A stretch of 64,000 nucleotides of DNA from Halovivax gelatinilyticus (GTDB lineage Archaea > Halobacteriota > Halobacteria > Halobacteriales > Natrialbaceae): positions 3,361,992 through 3,425,991 of the forward strand of contig NZ_CP101322.1 of NCBI RefSeq assembly GCF_024300625.1. The letters are read 5' to 3'. This document shows, piece after piece, positions 1 through 9,121 of this stretch (its first letter is position 1; each line of letters starts with the position of its first letter). A program made the translations under genes and the position numbers. A model generated the notes under the pieces. It was not told the DNA's origin. It worked only from the letters and a program-made list of their open reading frames with translations, and made no database searches.

Positions 1-723
1 CCGACCTATCTTCCGGACGAACGACAGACGCAGGGTCGAGAGATCGCCAACTGGCGACGGTTCTCCGGGGTCGGCGAGTTCATGACGATCGGTGACCGCG
101 ACCGGGCGGTTCACCTCTTTCGGACGAGCCTGCTGGACGAGGGCAAGACGCTCTCCGAGGCCACCGAAGCGATCGCCCGCGCGTTCGGCATCACGATCGA
201 CATCTTACCGATGAGCGACGATCCGGTTTCGACGCTGATTCACACCGACGACGGGACGATGCACTTTCAGGAGTTCTGGGTCGCTCGCGGCGGGGAACCG
301 TCAGTCCAGAACGTCGAATTCCGCGGGTCGGCCGACGCTACTGCGGCCCCTGGCGTTCTCGACGCGCTCTCTGACGTCGTGGTCGTCGGCCCGTCGAATC
401 CCGTAACGAGTATCGGGCCGATGCTCTCGCTCCCGGGCGTTGGCGATGCGCTCGCCCAGACGCCCGTCGTCGCGGTCTCTCCGTTCGTCGGATCGGACGC
501 GTTCTCGGGTCCCGCCGGGACGCTGATGGACGCCGTCGGCGCTCCGCCGAGCACTGAGGGACTCGCATCGGTCTATCCGTTCGCCGACGCGTTCGTGATC
601 GACGAAACGGACGACGCGTCGCTCGACAGACCCACGGTGGAAACCGATATCACGATCGATTCACCGGCGGACGCACAGCGGGTGGTAGCGGCCATCGCGC
701 GAGCCATCGACCTGGTCGAGTGA
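1..723 (+). CDS. cofD: 2-phospho-L-lactate transferase CofD, 5' truncated
   Basis: Coenzyme F420 biosynthesis: CofD joins a 2-phospholactyl (or related) group to the deazaflavin Fo. The frame is open from base 1, so the protein enters from outside the window; about 240 residues are visible against roughly 330 for the family, so about 90 N-terminal residues are missing. Visible family signatures are [17 protein letters not shown] near the start, LPMSDDPV, the HFQEFWV stretch and the [13 protein letters not shown] segment. The Dus-like gene starts 3 nt after the stop, suggesting co-transcription with the next three genes. The internal ATG at 82 is not the true start because family sequence continues upstream of it. 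Confidence 0.93.
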   Translation, partial: PTYLPDERQTQGREIANWRRFSGVGEFMTIGDRDRAVHLFRTSLLDEGKTLSEATEAIARAFGITIDILPMSDDPVSTLIHTDDGTMHFQEFWVARGGEPSVQNVEFRGSADATAAPGVLDALSDVVVVGPSNPVTSIGPMLSLPGVGDALAQTPVVAVSPFVGSDAFSGPAGTLMDAVGAPPSTEGLASVYPFADAFVIDETDDASLDRPTVETDITIDSPADAQRVVAAIARAIDLVE

Positions 724-726
724 ACC

Positions 727-1503
727 GTGACCGAACCGCTGTTCGAACCGCGGCTGGCGCTCGCAAGTCTCAGCGGGGAGTCAGACGCGGCCTGGGCGCG
801 TGCGGGTGCAACTGCGGCCGGGGCGGCCTTCCTCGGCGGGATCGCCCTCTGTGATCGATCCCGCGACGCGGCTCGCGACCTGGTCGCCCGCGGTCGCTCC
901 GAGTTTCTCCCCGAGGATCCGATTTCGTTCGTCGACACCCAGCTAGAGGCGCTGGCTGACGTCGCTATCCGACCGGGCGTAAACGTCCGCTCGACGGACG
1001 TCGAGGCTATCGTCGCCGTCGCGGAGCGCTGTCACGCTCACGGAGCGCTGCTCGAGATCAACGCCCACTGTCGACAGGAGGAACTGTGCGCCATCGGCTG
1101 TGGCGAGACGTTGCTCCGGGATACGAGCAGACTCGCCGCGTACGTCGAGCGCTGTCGCGACAGTGGCGCGCCCGTCGGCGTGAAAGTGAGAGCGGAGGTG
1201 TCCGGCGTCGATCTGGCGTCGACCGCCCGGAGAGTGGACGACGCTGGCGCTTCGTTCATCCACGTCGACGCGATGGACTCGCCGGCGGTCATCGAGGACG
1301 TTTCGTCCGCGACGGATCTCTTCGTAATCGCCAACAACGGCGTTCGGAGGATCGAAAGCGTCGCCGAATACGTTTCCTACGGCGCTGACGCGGTCAGTAT
1401 CGGCCGCCCGAGCGACGATCCTGCCCTTCGACAGGTCGTGTCTCAAGCGGTCGAATCCGCGTACGAATCGACCGAAGCGTCACCGGTGTCGTCCGAACAA
1501 TAG
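727..1503 (+). CDS. Dus/NifR3-like TIM-barrel flavoprotein
   Basis: A 258-residue protein with a GTG start, 3 nt after cofD. It resembles the tRNA-dihydrouridine synthase/NifR3 TIM barrel: INAHCRQEE near residue 115 sits where Dus enzymes carry their catalytic Cys, and the C-terminal part has phosphate-binding-like IANNGVR and ADAVSIGRPS segments. At 258 residues it is shorter than bacterial Dus (about 320) and seems to lack the C-terminal helical tRNA-binding domain. Archaeal relatives are usually labelled tRNA-dihydrouridine synthase, but the position between cofD and a CitG-like gene leaves a flavin- or cofactor-related role open. The fold assignment is firm; the substrate is not. Confidence 0.75.
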   Translation: MTEPLFEPRLALASLSGESDAAWARAGATAAGAAFLGGIALCDRSRDAARDLVARGRSEFLPEDPISFVDTQLEALADVAIRPGVNVRSTDVEAIVAVAERCHAHGALLEINAHCRQEELCAIGCGETLLRDTSRLAAYVERCRDSGAPVGVKVRAEVSGVDLASTARRVDDAGASFIHVDAMDSPAVIEDVSSATDLFVIANNGVRRIESVAEYVSYGADAVSIGRPSDDPALRQVVSQAVESAYESTEASPVSSEQ

Positions 1504-1531
1504 CTAAGGCGCAGTGGCCACGAGAGTACGT

Positions 1532-2422
1532 ATGGACGAGTCGGTCGGAGAGGGAGAACACGCGGTCGATCACGTTCGTCCGTCAGCGTACGCGCAACTC
1601 GCGTTGTTGCTAGAGGTCTCCGGAACGCCAAAACCCGGAAACGTCGATCGGTCGCGAGACCTCGGCTCGCTCAGATTCGAGCACTTTCTCGCCGGCGCGG
1701 TCGGTGCGAGACCCGGATTCGAACTGGCCGAAGCCGGTGAATCGATCGGTCGGTCGTTCGAGCGCGCCGTCGAGGGAATGGCGCAAAACGGCGGCGAAAA
1801 CACGCAGTTCGGGTCGCTCCTTTTGCTCGTACCGCTCGTCTCCGCCGCCCGGACTACCCTGAGCAGAGAAGCCGTCGACCGCGTCACCGCCGACACGACG
1901 GTCGACGATGCGGCGGCGTTCTATCGGGCGTTCGATCACGTCGACGTACGCGTCTCCGATCCACCCGAACACGCGTCGGCGCTCGACGTTCGTCGAGGTT
2001 CGGCGGCTATACCCGCCGTCCGCGAACGCGGCCTGTCACTCCGGTCGATCCTCGAACTCGGCGTTCCCGGCGACGACGTCGCCAGGGAGTGGGTCCGCGG
2101 GTACGACCGATCGTTCGCCGCCGCGGACCGACTCGAATCCGTCGACGGAACGCTCTCAGACCGGGCGGCCCGCGTCTACCTCGAACTCCTCGCCGACCGA
2201 CCGGACACGCTCGTCGCAACCGCACACGATGAATCGGTCGCGGCCGACGTCAGCGAGCGCGCCACACAACTGGTCGCACGCGACGCCTTCGAAACGGATC
2301 GAGAAGCCGTCTGTGCCTTCGCCGACGAACTCGTCGACCGAGGGGTCAATCCCGGGACGACGGCAGATATAACCGCCGCCGGTCTCTTCATCGCGCTCGA
2401 ACGAGGAGGGATCGATCTGTGA
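1532..2422 (+). CDS. CitG-like triphosphoribosyl-dephospho-CoA synthase family protein
   Basis: About 296 residues. The CitG/MdcB family makes the prosthetic-group precursor of citrate or malonate lyase in bacteria, but no lyase genes are visible here and archaeal members probably do something else. Family signatures are TPKPGNVDR near residue 32 and NTQFGSLLLLVPL near residue 90. An in-frame GTG at 1514 would add six residues; the ATG at 1532 is preferred because a TATA-like element lies about 27 nt upstream, fitting a leaderless start. The last bases overlap the GTG of the DUF447 gene (GTGA overlap), so translation is probably coupled. The exact reaction cannot be read from the sequence. 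Confidence 0.8.
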   Translation: MDESVGEGEHAVDHVRPSAYAQLALLLEVSGTPKPGNVDRSRDLGSLRFEHFLAGAVGARPGFELAEAGESIGRSFERAVEGMAQNGGENTQFGSLLLLVPLVSAARTTLSREAVDRVTADTTVDDAAAFYRAFDHVDVRVSDPPEHASALDVRRGSAAIPAVRERGLSLRSILELGVPGDDVAREWVRGYDRSFAAADRLESVDGTLSDRAARVYLELLADRPDTLVATAHDESVAADVSERATQLVARDAFETDREAVCAFADELVDRGVNPGTTADITAAGLFIALERGGIDL

Positions 2423-3102
2423 CCGATATCGAAGACGATGACCGGGTCGAAGCGTCGTTCGACTCGTTCGACCCGACTGCCTCGAGCGACGAGCGGGCGA
2501 GGGACGGGGACGACTCGACGAACGACGGCGAGTGGCCGGTTGCCATCTCCGGCGTGGTAGAGTCGCTCGTGACGACGCGCGGACCGAACGATCGGTGGAA
2601 TATGGCACCGCTCGGTTTGTTCGGCGGGTCGCCCGTGACGGCGACGACCTGGGGGACGACGCGAACGAGGCGGAATTTCGAACGGACGGGACTCGGCTAC
2701 GTCCAGTTCAGTACCGATCCGATCGTTTTCGTCGACGCGGCGCTCTCCATCGTCGAATTCGACGATCCAGTGTTCGACGGCGCCGACGCCTGGGTTCGCG
2801 TCGAACCGACGGCGATCGAATTGGGCAGCGAACACGGCACGGAGTGGGTTCGCTGGCGACTCGATCCGGACTCCGCGTCGGTCAGGAATCGGCGCGTTCC
2901 GACGATTTCGCGCGCGTTTGGGGCGGTGGTCGAAGCCAGCGTCGCCGCCTCGAGACTCGATTTACCGCAGTACGACGCCGAGTGCGGGCTGGCGATCATC
3001 GAACGGGCCGGGGCCATCGTCGACCGAACTGGCAATTCACGGACCAGGCGCGCATACGAGCGATTGCGCGCTCGCGTCGACGAAAGAGACGACGAGTGCT
3101 AA
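2419..3102 (+). CDS. DUF447 family protein
   Basis: A 227-residue protein starting at a GTG that overlaps the stop of the CitG-like gene by 4 nt. After an acidic, low-complexity N-terminus of about 35 residues, the core WPVAISGVVESLVTT followed by NMAPLGLFG and an N-terminal FMN-binding split-barrel-like pattern match DUF447, which is found in archaea and in C1-metabolising bacteria. A direct function is not known from the sequence. Its place at the end of cofD-dus-citG-DUF447 suggests a part in making or using a flavin, deazaflavin or pterin cofactor; that is inference. Confidence 0.8.
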   Translation: MTDIEDDDRVEASFDSFDPTASSDERARDGDDSTNDGEWPVAISGVVESLVTTRGPNDRWNMAPLGLFGGSPVTATTWGTTRTRRNFERTGLGYVQFSTDPIVFVDAALSIVEFDDPVFDGADAWVRVEPTAIELGSEHGTEWVRWRLDPDSASVRNRRVPTISRAFGAVVEASVAASRLDLPQYDAECGLAIIERAGAIVDRTGNSRTRRAYERLRARVDERDDEC

Positions 3103-3211
3103 CACGCACCCGACGTCTGCGCCGCCTGAACTGAGTTCAGGCCGACCGTGTTGATGCATCAACAACACGAACTATCGACACGTATTTCACTCATATGCTC
3201 AGTTCGGTAGC

Positions 3212-4177
3212 ATGGTATTTCACATCGGCAAAGCAACCAGCGTGTATTTCAAGACGATGCCGTTCGTGTTACTACGGCTTCTCGTCGGAGCGCTACTCGG
3301 CGTGTTCGCTATCGTGTACTTCGGCGTCATCGGCTTCGTCGCGTTTCGCCTACTCGATGCCGAGGCGGTCTCGACCTGGATCGCCGTGATCGGGCTCATC
3401 ATCGCGCTCGGCCTGTTCGTCGGAATCCTCCGACTCGTTAGCCGGTACGTCCTCTATCTGGTCAAAGCCGCACACATCGCCGTCATCGCCCACATCGTCG
3501 AAACTGGAACGGTTCCGGAAAATCAGCTCTCGTTCGGCAAGAACGCGGTGAAAGAACGGTTTGCGGAGGCGAGCGGCTTGTTCGCGCTCGATCAACTCGT
3601 CAAAGCCGTCTTAAAGCAGTTCAACAACGGCATCTTCTCCCCTGGCAGGCTACTACCGACGACCGGGGCCATCGGTCAGCTGATTCGAATGGCAAAGCGA
3701 GCGATTGCGATCGCCGTCTCGTACATCGACGAGGCGATCCTGGCGTACATCTTCATCAGCGACGAGACGAACAGCTGGCGTGCCGCCCGAGACGGTCTGG
3801 TTCTCTACGCGAAACAGTGGAAACCCGTCCTGGCGACAACGATGGCTATCGTGATCGCCATGTATCTCGTCACCATCGCTGCGTTACTCGCGCTGACGCC
3901 GCTGGCATCCGTCCTCGGTGGGCTCGCTCCAACCTACGAAGCGCTCGGCTGGGTGATCGTCGTGGCCCTCGCGCTCGTCTTCTACACGGGGTTTCTAAAA
4001 CCGTGGGTCAAAACCGTCGTGATAACGACCTTCCTCATCGAACAGCGCGATAGCACGCCCGACAGCGAGACGCTCGACTCGATCGCAAACCGATCAGACC
4101 GATTCAGCGAACTCTTGGCCAAAGCGGACGAAGCGGATGCAGCCGATGAAGACCGGAAAACGCCGGCGACGGCGTAA
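3212..4177 (+). CDS. multi-pass membrane protein, function unknown
   Basis: 321 residues with about six hydrophobic segments, roughly at residues 17-40, 52-75, 80-95, 165-185, 205-235 and 245-265, and an acidic Ala/Asp-rich cytoplasmic-type tail of about 45 residues. No catalytic motif is recognised. Conserved-looking polar patches (NAVKERFAEASG and FISDETNSWRAARDGL) lie between membrane segments and may form a soluble loop. It is a single gene with its own upstream region (3103-3211). It looks like one of the haloarchaea-specific membrane families; I do not recognise a named family. Confidence 0.75.
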   Translation: MVFHIGKATSVYFKTMPFVLLRLLVGALLGVFAIVYFGVIGFVAFRLLDAEAVSTWIAVIGLIIALGLFVGILRLVSRYVLYLVKAAHIAVIAHIVETGTVPENQLSFGKNAVKERFAEASGLFALDQLVKAVLKQFNNGIFSPGRLLPTTGAIGQLIRMAKRAIAIAVSYIDEAILAYIFISDETNSWRAARDGLVLYAKQWKPVLATTMAIVIAMYLVTIAALLALTPLASVLGGLAPTYEALGWVIVVALALVFYTGFLKPWVKTVVITTFLIEQRDSTPDSETLDSIANRSDRFSELLAKADEADAADEDRKTPATA

Positions 4178-4263
4178 CCGGAGCGATCGGTTCTCGCTCG
4201 CCACGCTGGCGTTAGGAGTACGCACAGTCGACGGCGTCGGCCGACCGACCGATGCGAAACGGT

Positions 4264-4273
4264 GTCTATTAAG
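4264..4273 (+). promoter_or_regulatory. TATA box of rps17e
   Basis: The element tctattaagg is centred about 28 nt before the S17e ATG, the spacing expected if transcription begins at the start codon. Confidence 0.55.
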
Positions 4274-4296
4274 GGCTGGACGTCAGAACGACTGGT

Positions 4297-4488
4297 ATGG
4301 CCATCAAACCCGCCTACGTGAAGAAGACGGCGACGCTCCTGCTGGAGCGCTACCCGGAGGCGTTCACGGACGACTTCGAACAGAACAAAGAGAGCGTCAC
4401 GAAACTCACCAACATCGAATCGAAAGGCGTGAGAAACCGGGTTGCGGGCTACGTCACGCGTAAGAACCGAACGCCCGTCGCGGCCTGA
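4297..4488 (+). CDS. rps17e: 30S ribosomal protein S17e
   Basis: A 63-residue small-subunit protein found in archaea and eukaryotes, absent from bacteria. The N-terminus [20 protein letters not shown] and the following [12 protein letters not shown] and [14 protein letters not shown] segments match archaeal S17e, and the length is normal for the family. The ATG lies about 28 nt downstream of a TATA-like element at 4264-4273, which fits a leaderless mRNA. The gene stands alone, as is common for haloarchaeal S17e. Confidence 0.97.
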   Translation: MAIKPAYVKKTATLLLERYPEAFTDDFEQNKESVTKLTNIESKGVRNRVAGYVTRKNRTPVAA

Positions 4489-4604
4489 TCGGGTTCTTCT
4501 GGATACGATTTACCCACTCGGTGACGACAGTGTCCGTATTGTTTGTCGGTCTAGTTCCTAGGTAGCGGAGTAACGAACAAGCTAGAAAGACTCGCCGCGA
4601 TCGG

Positions 4605-4880
4605 TCAGTGCGTCGTCTCCGGATTCCAGGAGAAGTCCATGACTACTGCCAGGACGAACGCGGCGAGACCGACGATCGCCGCGGCGAAACTACGAAGGAC
4701 GGGTTGCAGTGGGTCGTACGGGTCGGCTGGGATTAACTGGTTCCAGATGTCCATGTACACCATCAGTATCTCCGCCGTGGCGTACAGGATGAGTACGACT
4801 CCTGCGATCAACAAGAGTCGGTTGATGATCGCGCCCTCCAGCAACGTATCGCGGACCGGATCAGTGACTTTCTCGAACAT
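4605..4880 (-). CDS. small membrane protein, function unknown
   Basis: 91 residues starting MFEKVTDPVRDTLLEG. Two clear membrane helices lie near residues 20-45 and 65-85, joined by a short loop rich in Asp and Pro (PADPYDP). The frame stays open upstream to 5225, but that extension has no membrane or domain character and runs into the asd promoter region, so the internal ATG at 4880 is taken as the start. It is divergent from asd. It belongs to a type of small haloarchaeal membrane protein with no assigned role. Confidence 0.7.
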   Translation of the reverse strand: MFEKVTDPVRDTLLEGAIINRLLLIAGVVLILYATAEILMVYMDIWNQLIPADPYDPLQPVLRSFAAAIVGLAAFVLAVVMDFSWNPETTH

Positions 4881-5150
4881 AGTTGGTGAGTGATGACGTA
4901 ACTCCGCTGGCGAACCCGAGCGATTCACCGTCGGAATTACGGTCGTTGCGTGGAGATTTGGCTCCCGGCGCTTAATCTCTTCTATCTTCAAGCGCGAACG
5001 GGCCACCGCACTACGAGCGGTCGTTCGCTGCTCGACTCCCCAGTCCAACGAACTCGGTTCTGACAGCCACGACCCATGCGAGACGATGGCCAAAGCCCAC
5101 ATTTGCATGCACCCAAACTGTTTTCCTCGGCCGTGTCCGAGACGAATTCG

Positions 5151-6185
5151 ATGACCGTACGTGTTGGAATACTGGGGGCGACTGGCGCCGTTGGACAGCG
5201 TCTCGTCGAGTTGCTTGCGCCCCATCCCCAGTTCGAAATTGCCGCCCTGACCGCCAGTGAATCGAGTGCCGATTCCGCCTATCGATCCGTCGCCAAGTGG
5301 CGAACCGGATCGCCGATGCCGGAATCCGTCGCCGATATGATGGTATCTCCGACCGAGCCGGTCGCAGTCTCCGACGACGTCGAGTTGCTGTTCTCCGCGT
5401 TGCCATCGTCCGTCGCCTCGACGGTCGAATCGGCGTTCTGCGAGGCGGGGTATCTCGTCTCGTCGAACTCATCGAACGAACGAATGGCCGAGGACGTGCC
5501 GCTCGTTATTCCCGAAGTCAACGCCGATCACATAGAGCTACTCGAAATCCAGCGCGACGAGCGCGGCTGGGACGGCGCCCTGGTGAAAAATCCTAACTGC
5601 TCGACTATCACGTTCGTTCCGACGCTCGATGCGCTCTCTGCGTTCGGCGTCGAACGCGTTCACGTCGCAACACTCCAGGCGGTCTCCGGGGCCGGCTACG
5701 ACGGCGTCTCCTCGATGGAGATCATCGACAACGCGATACCACACATCGGAGGTGAGGAGTCGAAGCTCGAATCCGAGTCGCGAAAGCTCCTCGGTTCGTT
5801 CGACGGATCGTCGCTCAGTCTCGATCCAGTCGACGTCGGCGCCTCGTGTAATCGGATTCCGACACTCGACGGTCACCTGGAGAACGTCTGGGTGGAGACG
5901 ACAGAGTCAATGACCGTCGACGACGTCAGGGAGGCGATGGAACGCTACCCGTCACTTCCCCTCAATTCCTCGCCTGATCCGCTGATCTACGTCCTGGATC
6001 AGCCGGATCGACCCCAGCCGCGCCTCGATCGGAATCGCGGCGACGGGATGGCGATCAGCGTCGGGGGCATTCGCGAATCGACGTTCGGAATCCAGTACAA
6101 CTGCCTCGCTCACAACACCATCCGCGGAGCCGCGGGTGCGAGCGTCCTCAACGGGGAGTTGTTGCTCAAAGAAGGGTATCTGTAA
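5151..6185 (+). CDS. asd: aspartate-semialdehyde dehydrogenase
   Basis: 344 residues. It reduces L-aspartyl-4-phosphate to L-aspartate 4-semialdehyde with NADPH, the branch point to lysine, threonine, methionine and isoleucine. The N-terminal Rossmann motif GATGAVGQRL is at residues 7-16, and the active-site Cys is C150 in NPNCST. Downstream segments such as QAVSGAGYDG and the substrate-binding region around GASCNRIP fit the archaeal/fungal-type enzyme, and the length is normal. The frame extends upstream to 5076, but the nucleotide-binding strand begins right after the ATG at 5151, so that start is used. Confidence 0.96.
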   Translation: MTVRVGILGATGAVGQRLVELLAPHPQFEIAALTASESSADSAYRSVAKWRTGSPMPESVADMMVSPTEPVAVSDDVELLFSALPSSVASTVESAFCEAGYLVSSNSSNERMAEDVPLVIPEVNADHIELLEIQRDERGWDGALVKNPNCSTITFVPTLDALSAFGVERVHVATLQAVSGAGYDGVSSMEIIDNAIPHIGGEESKLESESRKLLGSFDGSSLSLDPVDVGASCNRIPTLDGHLENVWVETTESMTVDDVREAMERYPSLPLNSSPDPLIYVLDQPDRPQPRLDRNRGDGMAISVGGIRESTFGIQYNCLAHNTIRGAAGASVLNGELLLKEGYL

Positions 6186-6238
6186 CGCGATCATCGTCGA
6201 CCGAACGGCTTAATCGGTGGCCCGTGACACATCAGCAT

Positions 6239-7144
6239 ATGCAAGTCGCCGTACTCGGTGCCGGAACGATGGGACGAGGAATCGCCCAGGTCTGTGCACA
6301 GGCCGGGAACGAAGTGCGCATTCGTGATCTCGACGACCAACTGGTCGACGACGGAATCGATGCGATCGCCGAGACGCTCCAGGGAGGCGTCGACCGGCAG
6401 AAAGTAACCCCGTCGGAGCGTCGTGAGACGCTCGATCGAATCGACGGAACGACGGATCTGGCCGGGGCCGTCGACGGTGCGGACGTGGTGATCGAAGCGG
6501 TTCCCGAAGACCTCGAGTTGAAGCGTGAAACGTTCGCACAAATCGAACCGTCGGTTGCCGACGAGACGATCATCGCGTCGAACACTTCCTCGCTCTCGGT
6601 GACGGCGATTTCGAACGTGTTGGACACGCCCGGGCGGGCAATCGGGCTGCACTTTTTCAACCCGGTTCACCTGATGGATCTCGTCGAGATCGTCGTTCCG
6701 GGCCAGGCGACACCTGAGACGGTCGCGTTCGCCGAATCGTTCGTCGAGGAACTGGGTAAGGAACCGATCACCGTCGAAGACACGGCTGGGTTCGCTTCGT
6801 CACGACTCGGCATCGCGCTCGGAGTCGAAGCGATCCGCATGCTCGAAACTGGCGTGGCGGGTCCGCGAGACATCGACCGGGCGATGACGATCGGGTACAA
6901 CCACCCGATGGGCCCCATCGAGTTGACCGACGTCGTCGGCCTCGACGTACGCCTGGACATACTCGAACACCTTCGGGACGAACTCGGCGAGCGATTCCGA
7001 CCGCCACAGCTGCTCAGACGACAGGTCCGTGCCGGCCACCTCGGGAAGAAAACGGGCGAGGGGTTCTATCAGTGGGAAGATGGGGAAATCGTCGGGGTAA
7101 GCGATTCCATCACCGGAACCGTCGGGGGTGACGCCGATGAGTGA
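6239..7144 (+). CDS. 3-hydroxyacyl-CoA dehydrogenase
   Basis: 301 residues. It oxidises (S)-3-hydroxyacyl-CoA to 3-oxoacyl-CoA with NAD. The NAD-binding motif GAGTMGRGIAQ begins at about residue 7; the catalytic His is in LHFFNPVHLMDLVEIV near residue 140 and is followed by the helical dimerisation domain (GFASSRLG, then YNHPMGPIELTDVVGLD). A GTG five codons upstream (6224) is possible, but the nucleotide-binding strand starts directly at this ATG. It overlaps the enoyl-CoA hydratase gene by 8 nt, so the two form one unit. It could serve fatty-acid beta-oxidation or the lower phenylacetate pathway (PaaH-like). Confidence 0.93.
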   Translation: MQVAVLGAGTMGRGIAQVCAQAGNEVRIRDLDDQLVDDGIDAIAETLQGGVDRQKVTPSERRETLDRIDGTTDLAGAVDGADVVIEAVPEDLELKRETFAQIEPSVADETIIASNTSSLSVTAISNVLDTPGRAIGLHFFNPVHLMDLVEIVVPGQATPETVAFAESFVEELGKEPITVEDTAGFASSRLGIALGVEAIRMLETGVAGPRDIDRAMTIGYNHPMGPIELTDVVGLDVRLDILEHLRDELGERFRPPQLLRRQVRAGHLGKKTGEGFYQWEDGEIVGVSDSITGTVGGDADE

Positions 7145-7958
7145 TCGATCGAGTGACGTGCTCGAACGGTCCTACGAGACGATCGAGGTCTCGATCGGCG
7201 ACCACGCCGAACACGTCGCTACGGTGACGATCGATCGGCCCGAGGCCCGAAACGCGCTGAACGCCGCCGTAAGAGACGAACTCAAAGACGCACTGGCGAG
7301 TCTCGAATCTGACGATCGCGTGCGCGTTCTCGTACTTACCGGGTCGGACGACGCCAAGGCATTCGTCGCCGGCGCGGACGTCGCCGAGTTGCGCGAGCGA
7401 GGACTGGTCGATCAACGAGAAAAAAGCACGCCGCCGCGGGTATACGAATACGTCGACGAACTCGATCTTCCCGTCATCGCCCGTCTCAACGGACACGCGC
7501 TGGGTGGCGGCTGCGAACTGGCGACAGCCTGTGACGTTCGAATCGCCGACGAACGGGCCAAGCTCGGTCAACCGGAGATATCGCTGGGATTGATCCCCGG
7601 CGGTGGTGCGACACAACGACTGCCTCGTCTGATCGGAGAGGGCCAGGCGATGCGGCTCATCTGTTCGGGAGAGCTGATCGACGCGACGGAAGCGGCACAG
7701 ATCGGACTGGTCGAAACCGTCTGTTCGCCGGACGAACTCGACGACGAAGTCTACGGCCTAGCCGAATCGATGGCCCAGCACAGCCCGCTCGCACTCGAAT
7801 ACGCGACGCGAGCCATCAGGGCGAGCGCCCGGTATCCGTTAGACCAGGGTATCGAGTACGAAACGGAGCTGTTCGTCCAGCTGTTCGCGACCGAGGATAA
7901 GAACGAGGGTATCGACGCATTCTTCGAAGATCGAGACCCCGAGTGGCGAGGGAGATAA
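7137..7958 (+). CDS. enoyl-CoA hydratase/isomerase family protein
   Basis: 273 residues, crotonase fold. It hydrates trans-2-enoyl-CoA, the step before the upstream dehydrogenase. Signatures are VTIDRPEARNAL near residue 27, the oxyanion-hole segment AFVAGADVAEL near residue 75, ARLNGHALGGGCELATACD near residue 117 and GQPEISLGLIPGGGATQRL, which places a Glu at the usual catalytic position. The ATG overlaps the end of the dehydrogenase gene. A GTG three codons earlier is also possible. The pair looks like a two-gene beta-oxidation module without an adjacent thiolase. Confidence 0.93.
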   Translation: MSDRSSDVLERSYETIEVSIGDHAEHVATVTIDRPEARNALNAAVRDELKDALASLESDDRVRVLVLTGSDDAKAFVAGADVAELRERGLVDQREKSTPPRVYEYVDELDLPVIARLNGHALGGGCELATACDVRIADERAKLGQPEISLGLIPGGGATQRLPRLIGEGQAMRLICSGELIDATEAAQIGLVETVCSPDELDDEVYGLAESMAQHSPLALEYATRAIRASARYPLDQGIEYETELFVQLFATEDKNEGIDAFFEDRDPEWRGR

Positions 7959-8079
7959 GCAGACCGACGGTGGGAACCTGATCGTCGATTACAGCGTCAA
8001 TTTGACGGTCGGTATCGGAGACACGCAACACGATACGAACGAAAACAACGAAGCGGCTGGTCCTGACGGTGCCGATGGC

Positions 8080-8307
8080 TCAATCGGCGGATACCGGATG
8101 TGAACTGGTGTTGGCGCTGGCGGGTACGTCGTCTACCGTCTCCTTCGGCCCGTTTACGAACATCGCGTGTCCGATGAGCACCGAGGCAACTAGCGCCCCG
8201 ATGGGAACGGCGATCGACGTCGGAATGCCGACGATGCTGAGGACGGTCGCAATTCCGAGCAGCGACGCCGGGATGAGCGTCAGGACGATGTCGTAATAGT
8301 GAGCCAT
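8080..8307 (-). CDS. small membrane protein
   Basis: 75 residues. MAHYYDIVLT is followed by two hydrophobic helices (about residues 8-30 and 32-52) and a polar tail. A TATA-like tatataatga run on the complementary side at 8331-8341 lies about 28 nt from the ATG, which supports this start and a leaderless transcript. It matches a type of short haloarchaeal two-helix membrane protein; no function can be given. Confidence 0.7.
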   Translation of the reverse strand: MAHYYDIVLTLIPASLLGIATVLSIVGIPTSIAVPIGALVASVLIGHAMFVNGPKETVDDVPASANTSSHPVSAD

Positions 8308-8518
8308 ATCTATTGCATACTACGGGAAACAGGTATATAATGATTTCCCATAATCAGCTGGTACTTGACGCGTCTCGCACGGGTATTTGGGGTACAACAT
8401 GTCGATAACTTACGCGTTGGTTTTGAGTTCTCGATTGTGGAGTGGATAGGTGAGTGAGTTCGAACTGACCGGAGCGCCAGATGGCTGTCTCGCTTCTGCG
8501 GGAGGTACCGACCGACAC

Positions 8519-8947
8519 CTAGCCCTCGGTCGCCACCACTGATCGGTACAATTCGTACCCAACGTGAATACCGAGGAGGAAACACAGTCCGAGTCCGGTA
8601 AAGACCGCGGTGAACTCCCAGGGAACGCCGCCCGGGAGAAACGGACTCCCTCGAAGAAGAAAGCCCAGATTTGCCGCCGCGAGCCAGCATATCGCCAGCC
8701 AGCCGAGGTATTTTATCGAGCGTTGCGGTGAATCGTTCTCGTACAGCCCACCGACCGACGATACCACCAGCCAGGCGACGAGAAAAGGTACAACGGCTCG
8801 TGCAGCGTCTATCGGTGCGGAGACGGGCGACATTCCGTGCGAATATTGTCCGACGAGTACGAGACCGGTGATCGCGATCAGATCGAGACCGAGACGTAGA
8901 TGCCGGTCTCGTCGAACCGTCGAAGATCGACCTGGTGAGAACGCCAT
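8519..8947 (-). CDS. DUF3054 family membrane protein
   Basis: 142 residues with four hydrophobic helices (about 22-40, 50-68, 80-98 and 112-132). The Arg-rich N-terminus, the PFLVAWLVVSSVGGLY helix and the Trp-rich third helix fit DUF3054, a small membrane family in haloarchaea and actinobacteria with no assigned function. It stands alone on the minus strand, divergent from the J-domain gene. Confidence 0.78.
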   Translation of the reverse strand: MAFSPGRSSTVRRDRHLRLGLDLIAITGLVLVGQYSHGMSPVSAPIDAARAVVPFLVAWLVVSSVGGLYENDSPQRSIKYLGWLAICWLAAANLGFLLRGSPFLPGGVPWEFTAVFTGLGLCFLLGIHVGYELYRSVVATEG

Positions 8948-9090
8948 TGACGTTCGTATTGTTCGAAGGCGCTATGAGTCTCCCGGATTCCATCTCTCGA
9001 CGAACAACACCCCAACAGCACTCTCATCGCGGTCATCGATCGTTCTCCTGGATGTTTCCACGCGGCGTTGCCAGCAACAGAGGGTAGAAC

Positions 9091-9098
9091 TAATATAT
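9091..9098 (+). promoter_or_regulatory. TATA box of the zinc-ribbon/J-domain gene
   Basis: The run taatatat is centred about 28 nt upstream of the ATG at 9122. This favours 9122 over the in-frame ATG at 9110 as the translation start of a leaderless mRNA. Confidence 0.55.
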
Positions 9099-9121
9099 CA
9101 CCTGCTCGTATGGTTTACCAG

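Noticed and set aside
4881-5225. N-terminal extension of the small membrane protein at 4605-4880
   Set aside because: The extra sequence is Arg/Ser-rich without membrane or domain character and covers the region upstream of asd.
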